Source: Methylophaga thalassica MP
Lineage (GTDB): Bacteria; Pseudomonadota; Gammaproteobacteria; Nitrosococcales; Methylophagaceae
Reading direction: 5' to 3'
Length of the DNA stretch: 64,000 nt
NCBI RefSeq assembly: GCF_000214595.1
Contig: NZ_AFIG01000001.1
Coordinates: 248,001 to 312,000 of the forward strand
The position numbers and the translations under genes were made by a program. A model generated the notes under the pieces. That model saw only the letters and a program-made list of their open reading frames with translations. It was not told where the DNA came from and did no database searches. Below are positions 27,820 to 36,366 of the stretch, piece by piece. The number at the start of each line of letters is the position of its first letter. Position 1 is the first letter of the stretch.

Positions 27820-27833
27820 TTGATCTAAATCAG
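27820..27833. promoter_or_regulatory. FNR-like site between the reductase and bfr genes
   Basis: TTGATCTAAATCAG matches TTGAT-N4-ATCAA at 9 of 10 informative bases. It lies 92 bp before the bacterioferritin ATG and 100 bp before the divergent reductase. A TTTATT at 27862-27867 could be the -10 of a bfr promoter about 47 bp downstream of the site centre. Confidence 0.45.
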
Positions 27834-27924
27834 ACGATTCACTCAGCAAAATAGCGTCAGCTTTATTACAATGGTTGAATTCACGCAACAGCGTGCTCAA
27901 TAGAAAACAACATAGGATCGACAC

Positions 27925-28407
27925 ATGAAAGGCAGCCCAAAAGTTATTGAGTTACTCAATACTCTACTCGCAGGCGAACTGACGGCTATGGATCAATACT
28001 TCATTCATTCACGCATGTATGAAGACTGGGGCCTGACTCGCCTCTATAACCGCATCGCCCATGAAATGCAGGATGAAACCGAACACGCCGATCAAATGAT
28101 CAAACGTATCCTGTTTCTTGAAGGCATGCCCGACCTGACTCACCGCGAGCCACTTCATGTTGGTCATACCGTAAAAGAGATGCTGCAAAATGACCTCGAC
28201 TTGGAATACGCCGTCGTTAAAAACCTGCGTGATGGTATTGCCTTATGTGAAACCGAAAAAGACTTTGAGACTCGTAAAATGCTCAAACAACAGCTAGAAG
28301 ATACCGAGCTGGATCATACCCACTGGTTAGAGCAACAACTTGGCCTGATTGAAAAAATGGGACTGGAAAATTATCTACAAGCCATGACACTGGCAGAAGC
28401 GGAGTAA
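27925..28407 (+). CDS. bfr: Bacterioferritin-family ferritin lacking the haem Met (FtnA/BfrA type)
   Basis: 160 residues, a four-helix ferritin subunit. Ferroxidase-site residues are in place: Glu18, Glu51, His54, Glu94 and the Glu-His pair in the LEDTELDH segment (128/131, one residue later than E. coli Bfr). Position 52, the Met that ligates haem between subunits in E. coli Bfr, is Thr here (DETEHAD). The sequence is closest to the Pseudomonas FtnA (formerly BfrA) branch. It should still oxidise and store iron, but would need a Met-bearing partner to bind haem. An FNR-like site lies upstream. Confidence 0.9.
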   Translation: MKGSPKVIELLNTLLAGELTAMDQYFIHSRMYEDWGLTRLYNRIAHEMQDETEHADQMIKRILFLEGMPDLTHREPLHVGHTVKEMLQNDLDLEYAVVKNLRDGIALCETEKDFETRKMLKQQLEDTELDHTHWLEQQLGLIEKMGLENYLQAMTLAEAE

Positions 28408-28504
28408 TTCTCGGCAGATTGAGTAAGTTTCTAATTTGAAGCTATGTTCTTTTTATCAGCGAAAACAGGTAGTTTAAAAATAAGCTTTTGCTGAGAGAAT
28501 CGAA

Positions 28505-28709
28505 GTGCCCTTTGCGCAGCCGAGCATCGGAAATCAGTTTGGATCAAACACGACGAGTGTCTGAGCGCAGCGAGTTTTCGTCGTATTCCAAACTGATTGA
28601 GAAGCGCAGGGAACCCGATAGGGCAAGCTTTGGGCTGGCCTTTTTTGGTTCGTTTTTTGGCCACGCAAAAAATGAACGCCCCAGCGGCAGCGCCTGAAAG
28701 AAAGTAAAC
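28505..28709 (+). repeat. Repeat A, copy 1
   Basis: About 205 bp, nearly identical to copy 2 (28980-29184), 475 bp away. It holds two hairpins. HP1 (28532-28598): lower stem AATCAGTTTGGA / TCCAAACTGATT, 5' bulge TCAA, upper stem ACACGACGA / TCGTCGTAT with one mismatch, then a 21-nt loop beginning GTGTCTGAGCG and ending GCGAGTTT. HP2 (28648-28677): GTTCGTTTTTTG / CAAAAAATGAAC. Confidence 0.9.
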
Positions 28710-28744
28710 GATCATCAATACACGAAGATTTATCTTAGCTCTAA

Positions 28745-28946
28745 AGCCATTAGTTTCGTATTAATGACGAGTCAGGGAAATGCGTGCCCATTTCCCTAAC
28801 CACCCTAGGGTACCCCACCGTGCTGGCCTGCGGCTCCACTGCGTTGCTCACTTTATCTGGTGATTGGTCAAAACTCCCTTCGGTCAGACACTGACCAATC
28901 ATGATCCAGATAAACCTCCGCTACTCGTCAGCACAAACGGGGGATT
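28745..28946 (-). repeat. Repeat B, copy 1
   Basis: Constant 5' part with the hairpin AGGGAAATG / CATTTCCCT, the constant box CTAGGGTACCCCACCGTGCTG, a variable hairpin at 28852-28914, and the constant end CGTCAGCACAAACGGGG. Read leftward, the variable hairpin has a TTTATCTGG / CCAGATAAA lower stem, a 5' ATCA bulge, a perfect 10-bp upper stem (TGATTGGTCA / TGACCAATCA) and the 21-nt loop GTGTCTGACCG...GGAGTTT. That is the loop of repeat A in opposite orientation. Outer segments CCCC..GTGCTG and CAGCAC..GGGG can close the structure. Confidence 0.85.
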
Positions 28947-28979
28947 TTGGGAACAATATCGAGTCTGGAAAGTATTGAG

Positions 28980-29184
28980 GTGCCCTTTGCGCAGCCGAGC
29001 ATCGGAAATCAGTTTGGATCAAACACGACGAGTGTCTGAGCGCAGCGAGTTTTCGTCGTGTTCCAAACTGATTGAGAAGCGCAGGGAACCCGATAGGGCA
29101 AGCTTTGGGCTGGCCTTTTTTGGTTCGTTTTTTGGCCACGCAAAAAATGAACGCCCCAGCGGCAGCGTGTGAAAGAAAGTAAAA
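28980..29184 (+). repeat. Repeat A, copy 2
   Basis: Differs from copy 1 at only a few bases. One change (GTGTTCC in place of GTATTCC) restores full pairing of the upper stem: ACACGACGA / TCGTCGTGT is perfect in this copy, with the 4-nt TCAA bulge retained. Confidence 0.9.
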
Positions 29185-29220
29185 CATCATCAATATAAGA
29201 AGGATTGTTTTAGATTTATA

Positions 29221-29423
29221 AGCCATTAGTTTCGCCTTGATGGCGAGTCAGGGAAATGTTTGCCCATTTCCCTAACAACCCTAGGGCACCCCACCGTGCT
29301 GGCCTGCGGCTACACTCGTCATAACATTGATTCAGGCGGTCGGCTAAAACTCGCTTCGCTCAAACACTAGCCTCCCTCAGACCTGAATAAATGTCATTCC
29401 TCATCAGCACAAACGGGGATTTG
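29221..29423 (-). repeat. Repeat B, copy 2
   Basis: Same constant flanks as B1 but an unrelated stem. Read leftward, ACATTTATTCAGG pairs with CCTGAATCAATGT (one mismatch) and GGCTA with TAGCC, around the 21-nt loop GTGTTTGAGCG...GCGAGTTT (29347-29367). Confidence 0.82.
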
Positions 29424-29454
29424 AAAAGCTCCCAACCTTCCCGTGTTATTGCCG

Positions 29455-29630
29455 CCAAAAATTGAGCTTGGTTGATGGATTGAGTGGTCGAGTGTTTGAC
29501 CGAAAGGAGTTGTCCACCACGACATCAATCAAGTTTAATTTTTGGATTAAAGGCAATATCGGGCGCCCTTTTGTTTGGTTCGTTTATTTTGGGCATGCAA
29601 AATAAATGAACGCCCCGCGGCAGCGTGTGA
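29455..29630 (+). repeat. Repeat A, copy 3 (divergent)
   Basis: HP1 (29455-29545) has a 23-bp lower stem in which every position pairs if three G-U wobbles are allowed (arms 29455-29477 and 29523-29545). An internal loop GATTGA / GA, an upper stem GTGGTCGA / TCCACCAC (one mismatch) and the 21-nt loop GTGTTTGACCG...GGAGTTG follow. HP2 (29578-29611) is GTTCGTTTATTTTG / CAAAATAAATGAAC. The stem sequences are unrelated to copies 1-2; the architecture is the same. Confidence 0.85.
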
Positions 29631-29701
29631 AGTTGAATAAGATGAAGGTTCTAATAATTTTTACACTGACTCTAAATATTGAGGTTTATCTTAAGTCTAA
29701 A

Positions 29702-29904
29702 AGCCATTAGTTTCGTCTTAGTGGCGAGTCAGGGAAATGCGTGCCCATTTCCCTAACAACCCTAGGGCACCCCACCGTGCTGGCCTAAGGCTCCACTGCG
29801 TTGCTCGCTTTATCTGGTGATTGGTCAAAACTCCCTTCGGTCAGACACTAACCAATCATGATCCAGATAAACCTCCGCTACTCGTCAGCACAAACGGGGA
29901 TTTG
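29702..29904 (-). repeat. Repeat B, copy 3
   Basis: Stem type as in B1 (TTTATCTGG, TGATTGGTCA). One base change turns a pair into a G-U wobble only when read on the minus strand, in agreement with the loop orientation. The variable hairpin is at 29809-29871 with its loop at 29828-29848. Confidence 0.85.
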
Positions 29905-30074
29905 AAAAACTCCCCTTCTTACTATTGATCGCCGCTCACAATTAGAGCCTTATTAGGTTTCCCCAACCACACTTGAAAACCTCATCATTAACCCCATTTA
30001 ACTCTCACCCAACTGAAACAAACACTTTCCACTAATATCAGTAAATAATAGCCACAAAGCTAAACGAAGAAACC

Positions 30075-30401
30075 ATGAGCAAACAAGAACTCTTATATCG
30101 TGTCGAATTTATTCAAGCCGGCCAACGTTACGAACTCTACGCACGCGAACTCAGCCAAGGCGGTTTATTTGGTTTTATCGAGATAGGTGACTTCGTGTGG
30201 GATACCCACACCTCGGTAGTATTAGATCCCAGCCACGAAAAACTCAAAGACGAATTTGCTGATGTGACTCGTACCTATATTCCCATGCATGCGGTATTAA
30301 GAATTGATTCGGTGACAAAAAAAGGTTTAGCCAAGATCACCGAATTTGATGGCAAAGTGACTCACTTTCCCAGTCCGATTTATACGCCAACCAATAAATA
30401 G
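30075..30401 (+). CDS. DUF1820-family protein
   Basis: 108 residues, a small soluble beta-rich protein: LYRVEFIQAGQRYELYARELSQGGLFGFIEIGDFVW, then DVTRTYIPMHAVLRIDSVTKKG and a Pro-rich tail. It matches the short DUF1820 proteins conserved in gammaproteobacteria. Their role is unknown. It stands alone between repeat DNA blocks; 'aaacgaagaaacc' upstream gives only a weak ribosome site. Confidence 0.85.
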   Translation: MSKQELLYRVEFIQAGQRYELYARELSQGGLFGFIEIGDFVWDTHTSVVLDPSHEKLKDEFADVTRTYIPMHAVLRIDSVTKKGLAKITEFDGKVTHFPSPIYTPTNK

Positions 30402-30414
30402 AATGACTTAAAAA

Positions 30415-30494
30415 GTAGGTTGGGTTGAACCTATGAAACCCAACAAACCCTGCGTCTTGATATATGTTGGGTTTCGTACCTCTTCCCCACCTAC
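30415..30494. repeat. Palindromic mini-element, copy 1
   Basis: About 80 bp. Left arm GTAGGTTGGGTTGAACC...GAAACCCAACA, short centre, right arm TGTTGGGTTTCGTAC...CCACCTAC (partly decayed). It is an inverted copy of the element at 31488: the centre 'ctgcgtcttgat' matches the reverse complement of 'atcaagacacag' there. Confidence 0.85.
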
Positions 30495-30557
30495 AAGGGG
30501 CATGAACGGGGAAGAAGATTCGATTTTTCTCCCCGTCTATTACCGTTAAAAATGCCT

Positions 30558-31409
30558 TTATTTCAAAGGTAAATAAATATCCGTAATCAACTCATGCTCA
30601 TCTACTTCTGGGAACATATTGATATAGTGAAAAAACACTGGGAAATCACGTAGCTCTTCATCTGTTTCCGGTAACCACTGACCATAGAGATAATAAATCG
30701 GTGTATCAATATCATCCCGTGATCCCAAATGTCTGACTCTGGCACATCGCCCAGCCGGAATCGTTTTTGTTATTAGACCTTGTTCATTTTCTGGAATATC
30801 AGCCAGTACAGAACCACAAAGGTCAAACTCAAATTCATCAGCACTGACAACATTGGGATCGTTATATGGCACACCATATGTGTCACTGGTCTTTACCGGT
30901 GATAAACCACTCTGCTTACGCCAATCAATAAACGTTTTAATCGACTCATTCAGCAGATTAGGAGAACCACGGTGCTCCAATACTGCTACTTTTATTTCCA
31001 CAAACTCTACCACTTCAACATTCATCATCATTTGCCTCTCAATTCTGGTTAATTTAATCAGTTCATTCCAAATGTCCCACTTGGGCATTTGTTTGAATTG
31101 AGAAGGACTCTGCTGGCAGTAGTTTTTGAATGCACGCGAAAATGATTCTGGACTTTCAAAACCGGCTTGTAAGGCGATATCAATCACACGTAACTTGGGC
31201 TCAAACACTAACTGATAAGCCGCACGCTTTAATCGTGAAATCTGAATGTATTTAGCGACATTAATGCCCACAAAATCAGCAAACTGACGGTGAAAGTGAT
31301 ACCTAGAGAAATATGTAACCTGACTGAGCTTATCAAGAGATAAATCATCATCAAGATGTGACTGAATATAATCACACACCTTTATCATTCTGTTTGCATA
31401 CACACTCAT
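30558..31409 (-). CDS. AraC-family regulator with GyrI-like effector domain
   Basis: 283 residues. The N-terminal AraC/XylS DNA-binding domain has two helix-turn-helix units (LSLDKLSQVTYFSRYHFHRQF; VIDIALQAGFESPESFSRAFK). The C-terminal ~155 residues are a GyrI-like/SOUL-type small-molecule binding domain (VEIKVAVLEHRGSPNLL ... TIPAGRCARVRHLGS ... ITDIYLPLK). The layout matches SbmC/BmrR-like multidrug sensors of the Rob type. No target gene is adjacent; palindromic mini-elements flank it on both sides. Confidence 0.9.
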   Translation of the reverse strand: MSVYANRMIKVCDYIQSHLDDDLSLDKLSQVTYFSRYHFHRQFADFVGINVAKYIQISRLKRAAYQLVFEPKLRVIDIALQAGFESPESFSRAFKNYCQQSPSQFKQMPKWDIWNELIKLTRIERQMMMNVEVVEFVEIKVAVLEHRGSPNLLNESIKTFIDWRKQSGLSPVKTSDTYGVPYNDPNVVSADEFEFDLCGSVLADIPENEQGLITKTIPAGRCARVRHLGSRDDIDTPIYYLYGQWLPETDEELRDFPVFFHYINMFPEVDEHELITDIYLPLK

Positions 31410-31487
31410 GCTTTACCGGCCTCCCCAATTCGAGAGACAGTATCGTGTTTTTTTAGATGCATAACCTGACCATAATTGCTCTTTTAT

Positions 31488-31567
31488 GTAGGTTGGGTTG
31501 AGGAACGAAACCCAACATAGATCAAGACACAGGATTTGTTGGGTTTCTCAGGTTCAACCCAACCTAC
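31488..31567. repeat. Palindromic mini-element, copy 2
   Basis: An 80-bp near-palindrome: GTAGGTTGGGTTGAGG...GAAACCCAACA on the left, TGTTGGGTTTC...TCAACCCAACCTAC on the right, with a 19-bp centre. Each arm also folds by itself (GTTGGGTT / AACCCAAC). Confidence 0.88.
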
Positions 31568-31586
31568 GCGAGTTAATGCTGTCATT

Positions 31587-31920
31587 ATTTCGCCTTGATG
31601 GCGAGTCAGGGAAATATTCGCCATTCCCTGTGACTCAACTGCAAGCAGGTTGCTTCGCAATTCAAAATCGTTCCCGAAGATTTTGTGCATGCCCATTTCC
31701 CTAACAACCCTAGGGCACCCCACAGTGCTGGCCTGCGGCTCCACTCGTCATAACATTGATTCAGGCGGTCGGCTAAAACTCGCTTCGCTCACAAATTTGT
31801 CTGGAACAAATTTGGACGCCGAAGGCGCCCAAAGGGTGAGTGGCATGGATGCCACGAATCAAACACTAACCAGCCGTTACCCAGACAAAGCTGCGCTACT
31901 CGTCAGCACAAACGGGGAAA
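31587..31920 (-). repeat. Repeat B, copy 4 (mosaic with two insertions)
   Basis: Carries B flanks (CGCCTTGATGGCGAGTCAGG; end CGTCAGCACAAACGGGG). One insertion (~31615-31690) splits the AGGGAAAT hairpin. A second of ~68 bp (~31792-31859), with its own inverted repeats (CAAATTTGT/ACAAATTTG, GTGGCAT/ATGCCAC), lies inside the conserved loop. The left arm is of the B2 type, the right arm is of a third type (TAACCAGCCGTTACC), so the copy looks recombinant. Confidence 0.75.
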
Positions 31921-31954
31921 TAGGGATCGCTTTTCGTCCCGTCTATTGCCGCTG

Positions 31955-32128
31955 AAAATTCGCTGTATTTTATGGATTAAGTGGACACGTGTTTGAGCGT
32001 AGCGAGTTGGTGTCCACGCCATAAAATACAGTGAATTTTTAGAGATAAGGCAATATCGGGTGCCTTTTTCTTTGGTTCGTTTCTTTTGGGCAAACAAAAG
32101 AAATGAACGCCCTGCGGCAGCATGTGAT
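31955..32128 (+). repeat. Repeat A, copy 4
   Basis: HP1: 21-bp lower stem (arms 31955-31975 and 32019-32039, all paired with one G-U), internal loop ATTAA / G, perfect upper stem GTGGACAC / GTGTCCAC, and 21-nt loop GTGTTTGAGCG...GCGAGTTG. A short AAGGCA / TGCCTT hairpin with TTTTTC follows. HP2 is GTTCGTTTCTTTTG / CAAAAGAAATGAAC. Confidence 0.88.
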
Positions 32129-32148
32129 TTTAAATCAAGAAACTACCC

Positions 32149-32177
32149 GTTGGGTTTCGTTCCTCAACCCAACCTAC
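32149..32177. repeat. Palindromic mini-element, half copy
   Basis: Only one arm is present: GTTGGGTTTCGTTCC then TCAACCCAACCTAC, folding as GTTGGGTT / AACCCAAC. It lies 29 bp from the 3' end of the FRG gene. Confidence 0.8.
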
Positions 32178-32205
32178 CGTGCTAAATATTTAACTTTGAG
32201 GAAGA

Positions 32206-33045
32206 TTACTTTTGAAGAAACCTTTTATCTGCGAGAGTCTTGATCAAAGACTCTTCACTTTGAAAGAGTGTAAAGTGATTAATATTAAAATCATTTAGAT
32301 TCTTTAACATTTCACTCCTCAAACTGCCAGGAATAACGATCTTAATCAGTACATCCTGTTCAATAATGCTCGGTCGCTGAGTTTGATTATCAAAAACTGA
32401 TTCATGAGAGCAAAAATAATGTCTTTCTCTCTCATAATCCCATTGCGTTGCGACTGTATACCAAGCCTTTTGAGCGAAATGCCTTTTATGAGTTCTAACA
32501 AATGGGCCTTGTAACGTTATTTTTGGTTTACTTCCCAATCCACCCTTTACACCATGCGGCCTCTCTATATAACAATATATTGCTGCTGGCTCAGTACATC
32601 GTTCAATCAATGCAAAGTATGCCGCAATGAATGGTGATTCTGACCAATCTAAAAGAGGCGATGGGTAACCATGATGTCTTAGATATACCAGATACTCATA
32701 TGCTGGTATATCTACTTTAAAATGATCAATATTGTCATTTAGGTCTTTTTGGAGTTCTTCATGAGTCGGCAACTTCCAATTTTTTTCTGTAAATGCTTCT
32801 ATTTCATGTGACTGCTGAATAGCACCAAAAACATAATCAAATACATGAAACTGTTTTTTCGTGGCTCTTTCGAGAGTTGTTTCTAACTTCCAGTTAGTGT
32901 TTGCCTGACCTCGAAACAAAATAAGATTATTACGTTCGTATCTTTTTCCGTTATCTAGTTCTTTTATTGTCTTCGAATAAATACTACGAACTTCATCTAT
33001 AGCTTTTAGAAAGCCTTTCCATGTTCGTATATGTTTAGTAATCAT
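32206..33045 (-). CDS. FRG-domain protein coupled to glmU
   Basis: 279 residues from an ATG at 33045 whose A is the last base of the glmU stop (TAATG). An FRG domain is evident: LILFRGQANTNWKLETTLERA near residue 40 gives the name motif, followed by YLVYLRHHGYPSPLLDWSESPFIAAYFALI (~120-150). FRG domains are accessory, sporadically distributed and often occur in mobile or defence-linked contexts; the activity is not established. No other domain or signal peptide is visible. It is flanked by repeat DNA downstream, which suggests insertion next to glmU. Confidence 0.88.
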   Translation of the reverse strand: MITKHIRTWKGFLKAIDEVRSIYSKTIKELDNGKRYERNNLILFRGQANTNWKLETTLERATKKQFHVFDYVFGAIQQSHEIEAFTEKNWKLPTHEELQKDLNDNIDHFKVDIPAYEYLVYLRHHGYPSPLLDWSESPFIAAYFALIERCTEPAAIYCYIERPHGVKGGLGSKPKITLQGPFVRTHKRHFAQKAWYTVATQWDYERERHYFCSHESVFDNQTQRPSIIEQDVLIKIVIPGSLRSEMLKNLNDFNINHFTLFQSEESLIKTLADKRFLQK

Positions 33046-34412
33046 TATGATTTCTTCTTCACCGGCCTCTGCCACCCACTAACCGTCTTCTGCTTAGACA
33101 CCGTCAAAGTTAAAGCCTCCGAAGGAGCATCCTTCCGAATCGTAGACCCAGCCCCAATAGTCGCCCCATCCTCAACAACAACAGGCGCTACCAACTGCGT
33201 ATCCGACCCCACAAACACCCGATCCCCAATCACTGTACGGTGTTTATTTGCTCCATCATAATTACAAGTAATGGTACCGGCACCGATATTCACATCGGCG
33301 CCCATATCGGTATCACCAATATAACTTAAATGATTGATTTTAGAACCTAATCCGATATTAGCGTTTTTAATTTCAACAAAGTTGCCGACTTTGGCTTTAG
33401 CAGCTAAACGGCTACCCGGACGTAAACGGGCATAAGGACCTACCGAACAGTTAGCCCCCACTTCGGCATTCTCAATAATGCTATTAGGCAGAATTTCAGC
33501 CCCTTCATGAATGATGCTGTTGATGATGATGCAGTTGGCGCCGATAGTGACATCATTTGCCAGCGTATTATTGCCTTCGAAAATCACATTCACATCAACG
33601 GTAATATCTTGTCCAACCGTCAGTTCACCACGAATATCAACACGAGCGGGATCACGCATGGTGACACCTGCCATCATTAGTTCTGTGGCTTTTTTCTGCT
33701 GGTAATAACTTTCCAGTTCGGCCAGTTGTACACGGTTGTTTACACCAGCCACTTCCTGCTCGTCTTCACAGGTGATGGAGTCGATCTCCATGCCTTGTTC
33801 TACCGCTTTAGCAATCAGGTCGGTAAGGTAATATTCGCCTTGAGCGTTATTGTTATCGAGTTGAGATAAAGCCCCGTTTAACCATTTTGCTGGAATACAC
33901 ATAATGCCGGTATTCACTTCGTTGATTTCACGCGTTTCTTCGTTGGCGTCTTTTTCTTCGGTGATCATCAGCATACGTCCGGTGACATCACGCACGATGC
34001 GGCCGTATCCTGTTGGATCATCCAATACCGTGGTCAACACTTTGAGTGTATTAGCATCACCTTCATGAATTAGTGCCTCAAGGGTGTCTTTTTCAATGAG
34101 AGGTACATCACCATATAACACCAGGACTTGGTCACTCTCCTGATAAAAGGCTTTGGCCTGCTCAACAGCATGGCCTGTTCCCTTTTGCTCTAGCTGCATA
34201 GCGGTATCAATACCTTGTTGCTGCAGATAAGGCACGACGTCATCTGCACCACTGCCACAGACCACAGCAAGTTGGCTGGGATTGAGTTGTTTGGCGGTAT
34301 CAATCACATGTTGGAGTAAAGGTTTGTTAGCGAGTGTGTGCATGACTTTCGGTTTAGCCGATTTCATGCGAGTGCCTTTACCGGCAGCGAGGATGATAAT
34401 GCTCAGGCTCAT
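33045..34412 (-). CDS. glmU: Bifunctional GlmU (UDP-GlcNAc synthesis)
   Basis: 455 residues from the ATG at 34412, where homology begins (MSLSIIILAAGKGTRM); upstream in-frame ATGs give an atypical N-terminal tail. The N-terminal pyrophosphorylase (~1-230) has the LAAGKGTRM uridylyl-transfer motif. The C-terminal half is a left-handed beta-helix of hexapeptide repeats that carries acetyltransferase activity (ending GAGTITCNYDGANKH, VGSDTQLVAPV). It makes UDP-GlcNAc for peptidoglycan and LPS. A terminator separates it from atpC; the FRG gene follows with overlap. Confidence 0.95.
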   Translation of the reverse strand: MSLSIIILAAGKGTRMKSAKPKVMHTLANKPLLQHVIDTAKQLNPSQLAVVCGSGADDVVPYLQQQGIDTAMQLEQKGTGHAVEQAKAFYQESDQVLVLYGDVPLIEKDTLEALIHEGDANTLKVLTTVLDDPTGYGRIVRDVTGRMLMITEEKDANEETREINEVNTGIMCIPAKWLNGALSQLDNNNAQGEYYLTDLIAKAVEQGMEIDSITCEDEQEVAGVNNRVQLAELESYYQQKKATELMMAGVTMRDPARVDIRGELTVGQDITVDVNVIFEGNNTLANDVTIGANCIIINSIIHEGAEILPNSIIENAEVGANCSVGPYARLRPGSRLAAKAKVGNFVEIKNANIGLGSKINHLSYIGDTDMGADVNIGAGTITCNYDGANKHRTVIGDRVFVGSDTQLVAPVVVEDGATIGAGSTIRKDAPSEALTLTVSKQKTVSGWQRPVKKKS

Positions 34413-34462
34413 AGGGTGTTCCATATTGGTGATAATGGGGTTAAGTTTAGCAGACAATAGAT

Positions 34463-34495
34463 AAAAAAAAGGCCGTCACGAAGACAGCCTTTTTT
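34463..34495 (-). terminator. Terminator of the atp operon
   Basis: Leftward AAAAAAGGCTGTC / GACGGCCTTTTTT (one G-U, loop TTCGT) with a long T-run. It sits between atpC and glmU, so glmU needs its own promoter or read-through. Confidence 0.92.
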
Positions 34496-34513
34496 ATTTT
34501 TTACAGTGAAAGA

Positions 34514-34942
34514 CTAACGTCCTTTACTGTTCGATCTCAATCGTTCGATTGCACGCAGTTGCGCCATTGCTTCAGCCAGTTCTTTCTGAGCTTCTGCAAA
34601 GTCACGTTTCGCTGAGCCGTCATTGATGGCTTTTTCTGCATCAGCTTTCGCTTGTAATGCAGCGGCTTCATCAACGTCAGCCGCACGTAATGCGGAGTCA
34701 GCCAACACAGTTACAACGTGTGGTTGAACTTCCAGCATGCCGCCAGAAACGTAGTACTGCTCTTCTTCGCCGTTGTCTTTTAAGACACGAACTTCACCTG
34801 GTTTAAGGCGAGTCAGCATAGGTGTGTGACGTGGGTAAATACCCACTTCACCCAACACAGCTGATGCAAAGACAGCTTGTGCCAGACCTGAAAAGATCTG
34901 TTTCTCTGCGCTTACGATATCAACATGGATAGTCATAGCCAT
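34514..34942 (-). CDS. atpC: ATP synthase epsilon subunit
   Basis: 142 residues from the ATG preceded by GGGAGG at 7-nt spacing. An N-terminal beta-sandwich ([34 protein letters not shown]) is joined to a C-terminal helical hairpin ([15 protein letters not shown]...[15 protein letters not shown]). It is part of the central stalk and can inhibit ATP hydrolysis. Last gene of the nine-gene operon. Confidence 0.97.
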   Translation of the reverse strand: MAMTIHVDIVSAEKQIFSGLAQAVFASAVLGEVGIYPRHTPMLTRLKPGEVRVLKDNGEEEQYYVSGGMLEVQPHVVTVLADSALRAADVDEAAALQAKADAEKAINDGSAKRDFAEAQKELAEAMAQLRAIERLRSNSKGR

Positions 34943-34959
34943 GTTTACCTCCCAGGGGA

Positions 34960-36357
<1,398 letters not shown>

Positions 36358-36366
36358 CTATATCAG

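Larger units (their letters stand above)
28408..30074. other. 1.67-kb gene-poor region filled with A/B repeats
   Basis: Between bfr and the DUF1820 gene I find no credible gene. The region is an alternating A-B-A-B-A-B array described in the following entries. Open frames of ~95-102 codons occur on both strands of the A repeats but are by-products of the repeat sequence. Confidence 0.85.
31410..32205. other. 796-bp repeat-filled intergenic region
   Basis: No gene supported. It contains one palindromic mini-element, a mosaic repeat B with insertions, repeat A copy 4, and a half mini-element, in that order. Confidence 0.8.

Noticed and set aside
28431-29226. Four ORFs of about 95-102 codons on both strands (e.g. 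QTRRVSERSEF..., MMIVYFLSG...)
   Set aside because: They lie inside the A repeats, recur in both copies, lack good ribosome sites and read through hairpins; the protein-like pattern comes from the repeat sequence.
28408-32205. CRISPR array in the repeat region
   Set aside because: Repeat units are ~200 bp with alternating types and no 20-40-bp direct repeats with spacers; no cas genes.
34413-34457. Longer GlmU N-terminus from an upstream ATG
   Set aside because: The 15-residue extension is absent from the family; homology starts at MSLSIIILAAG.
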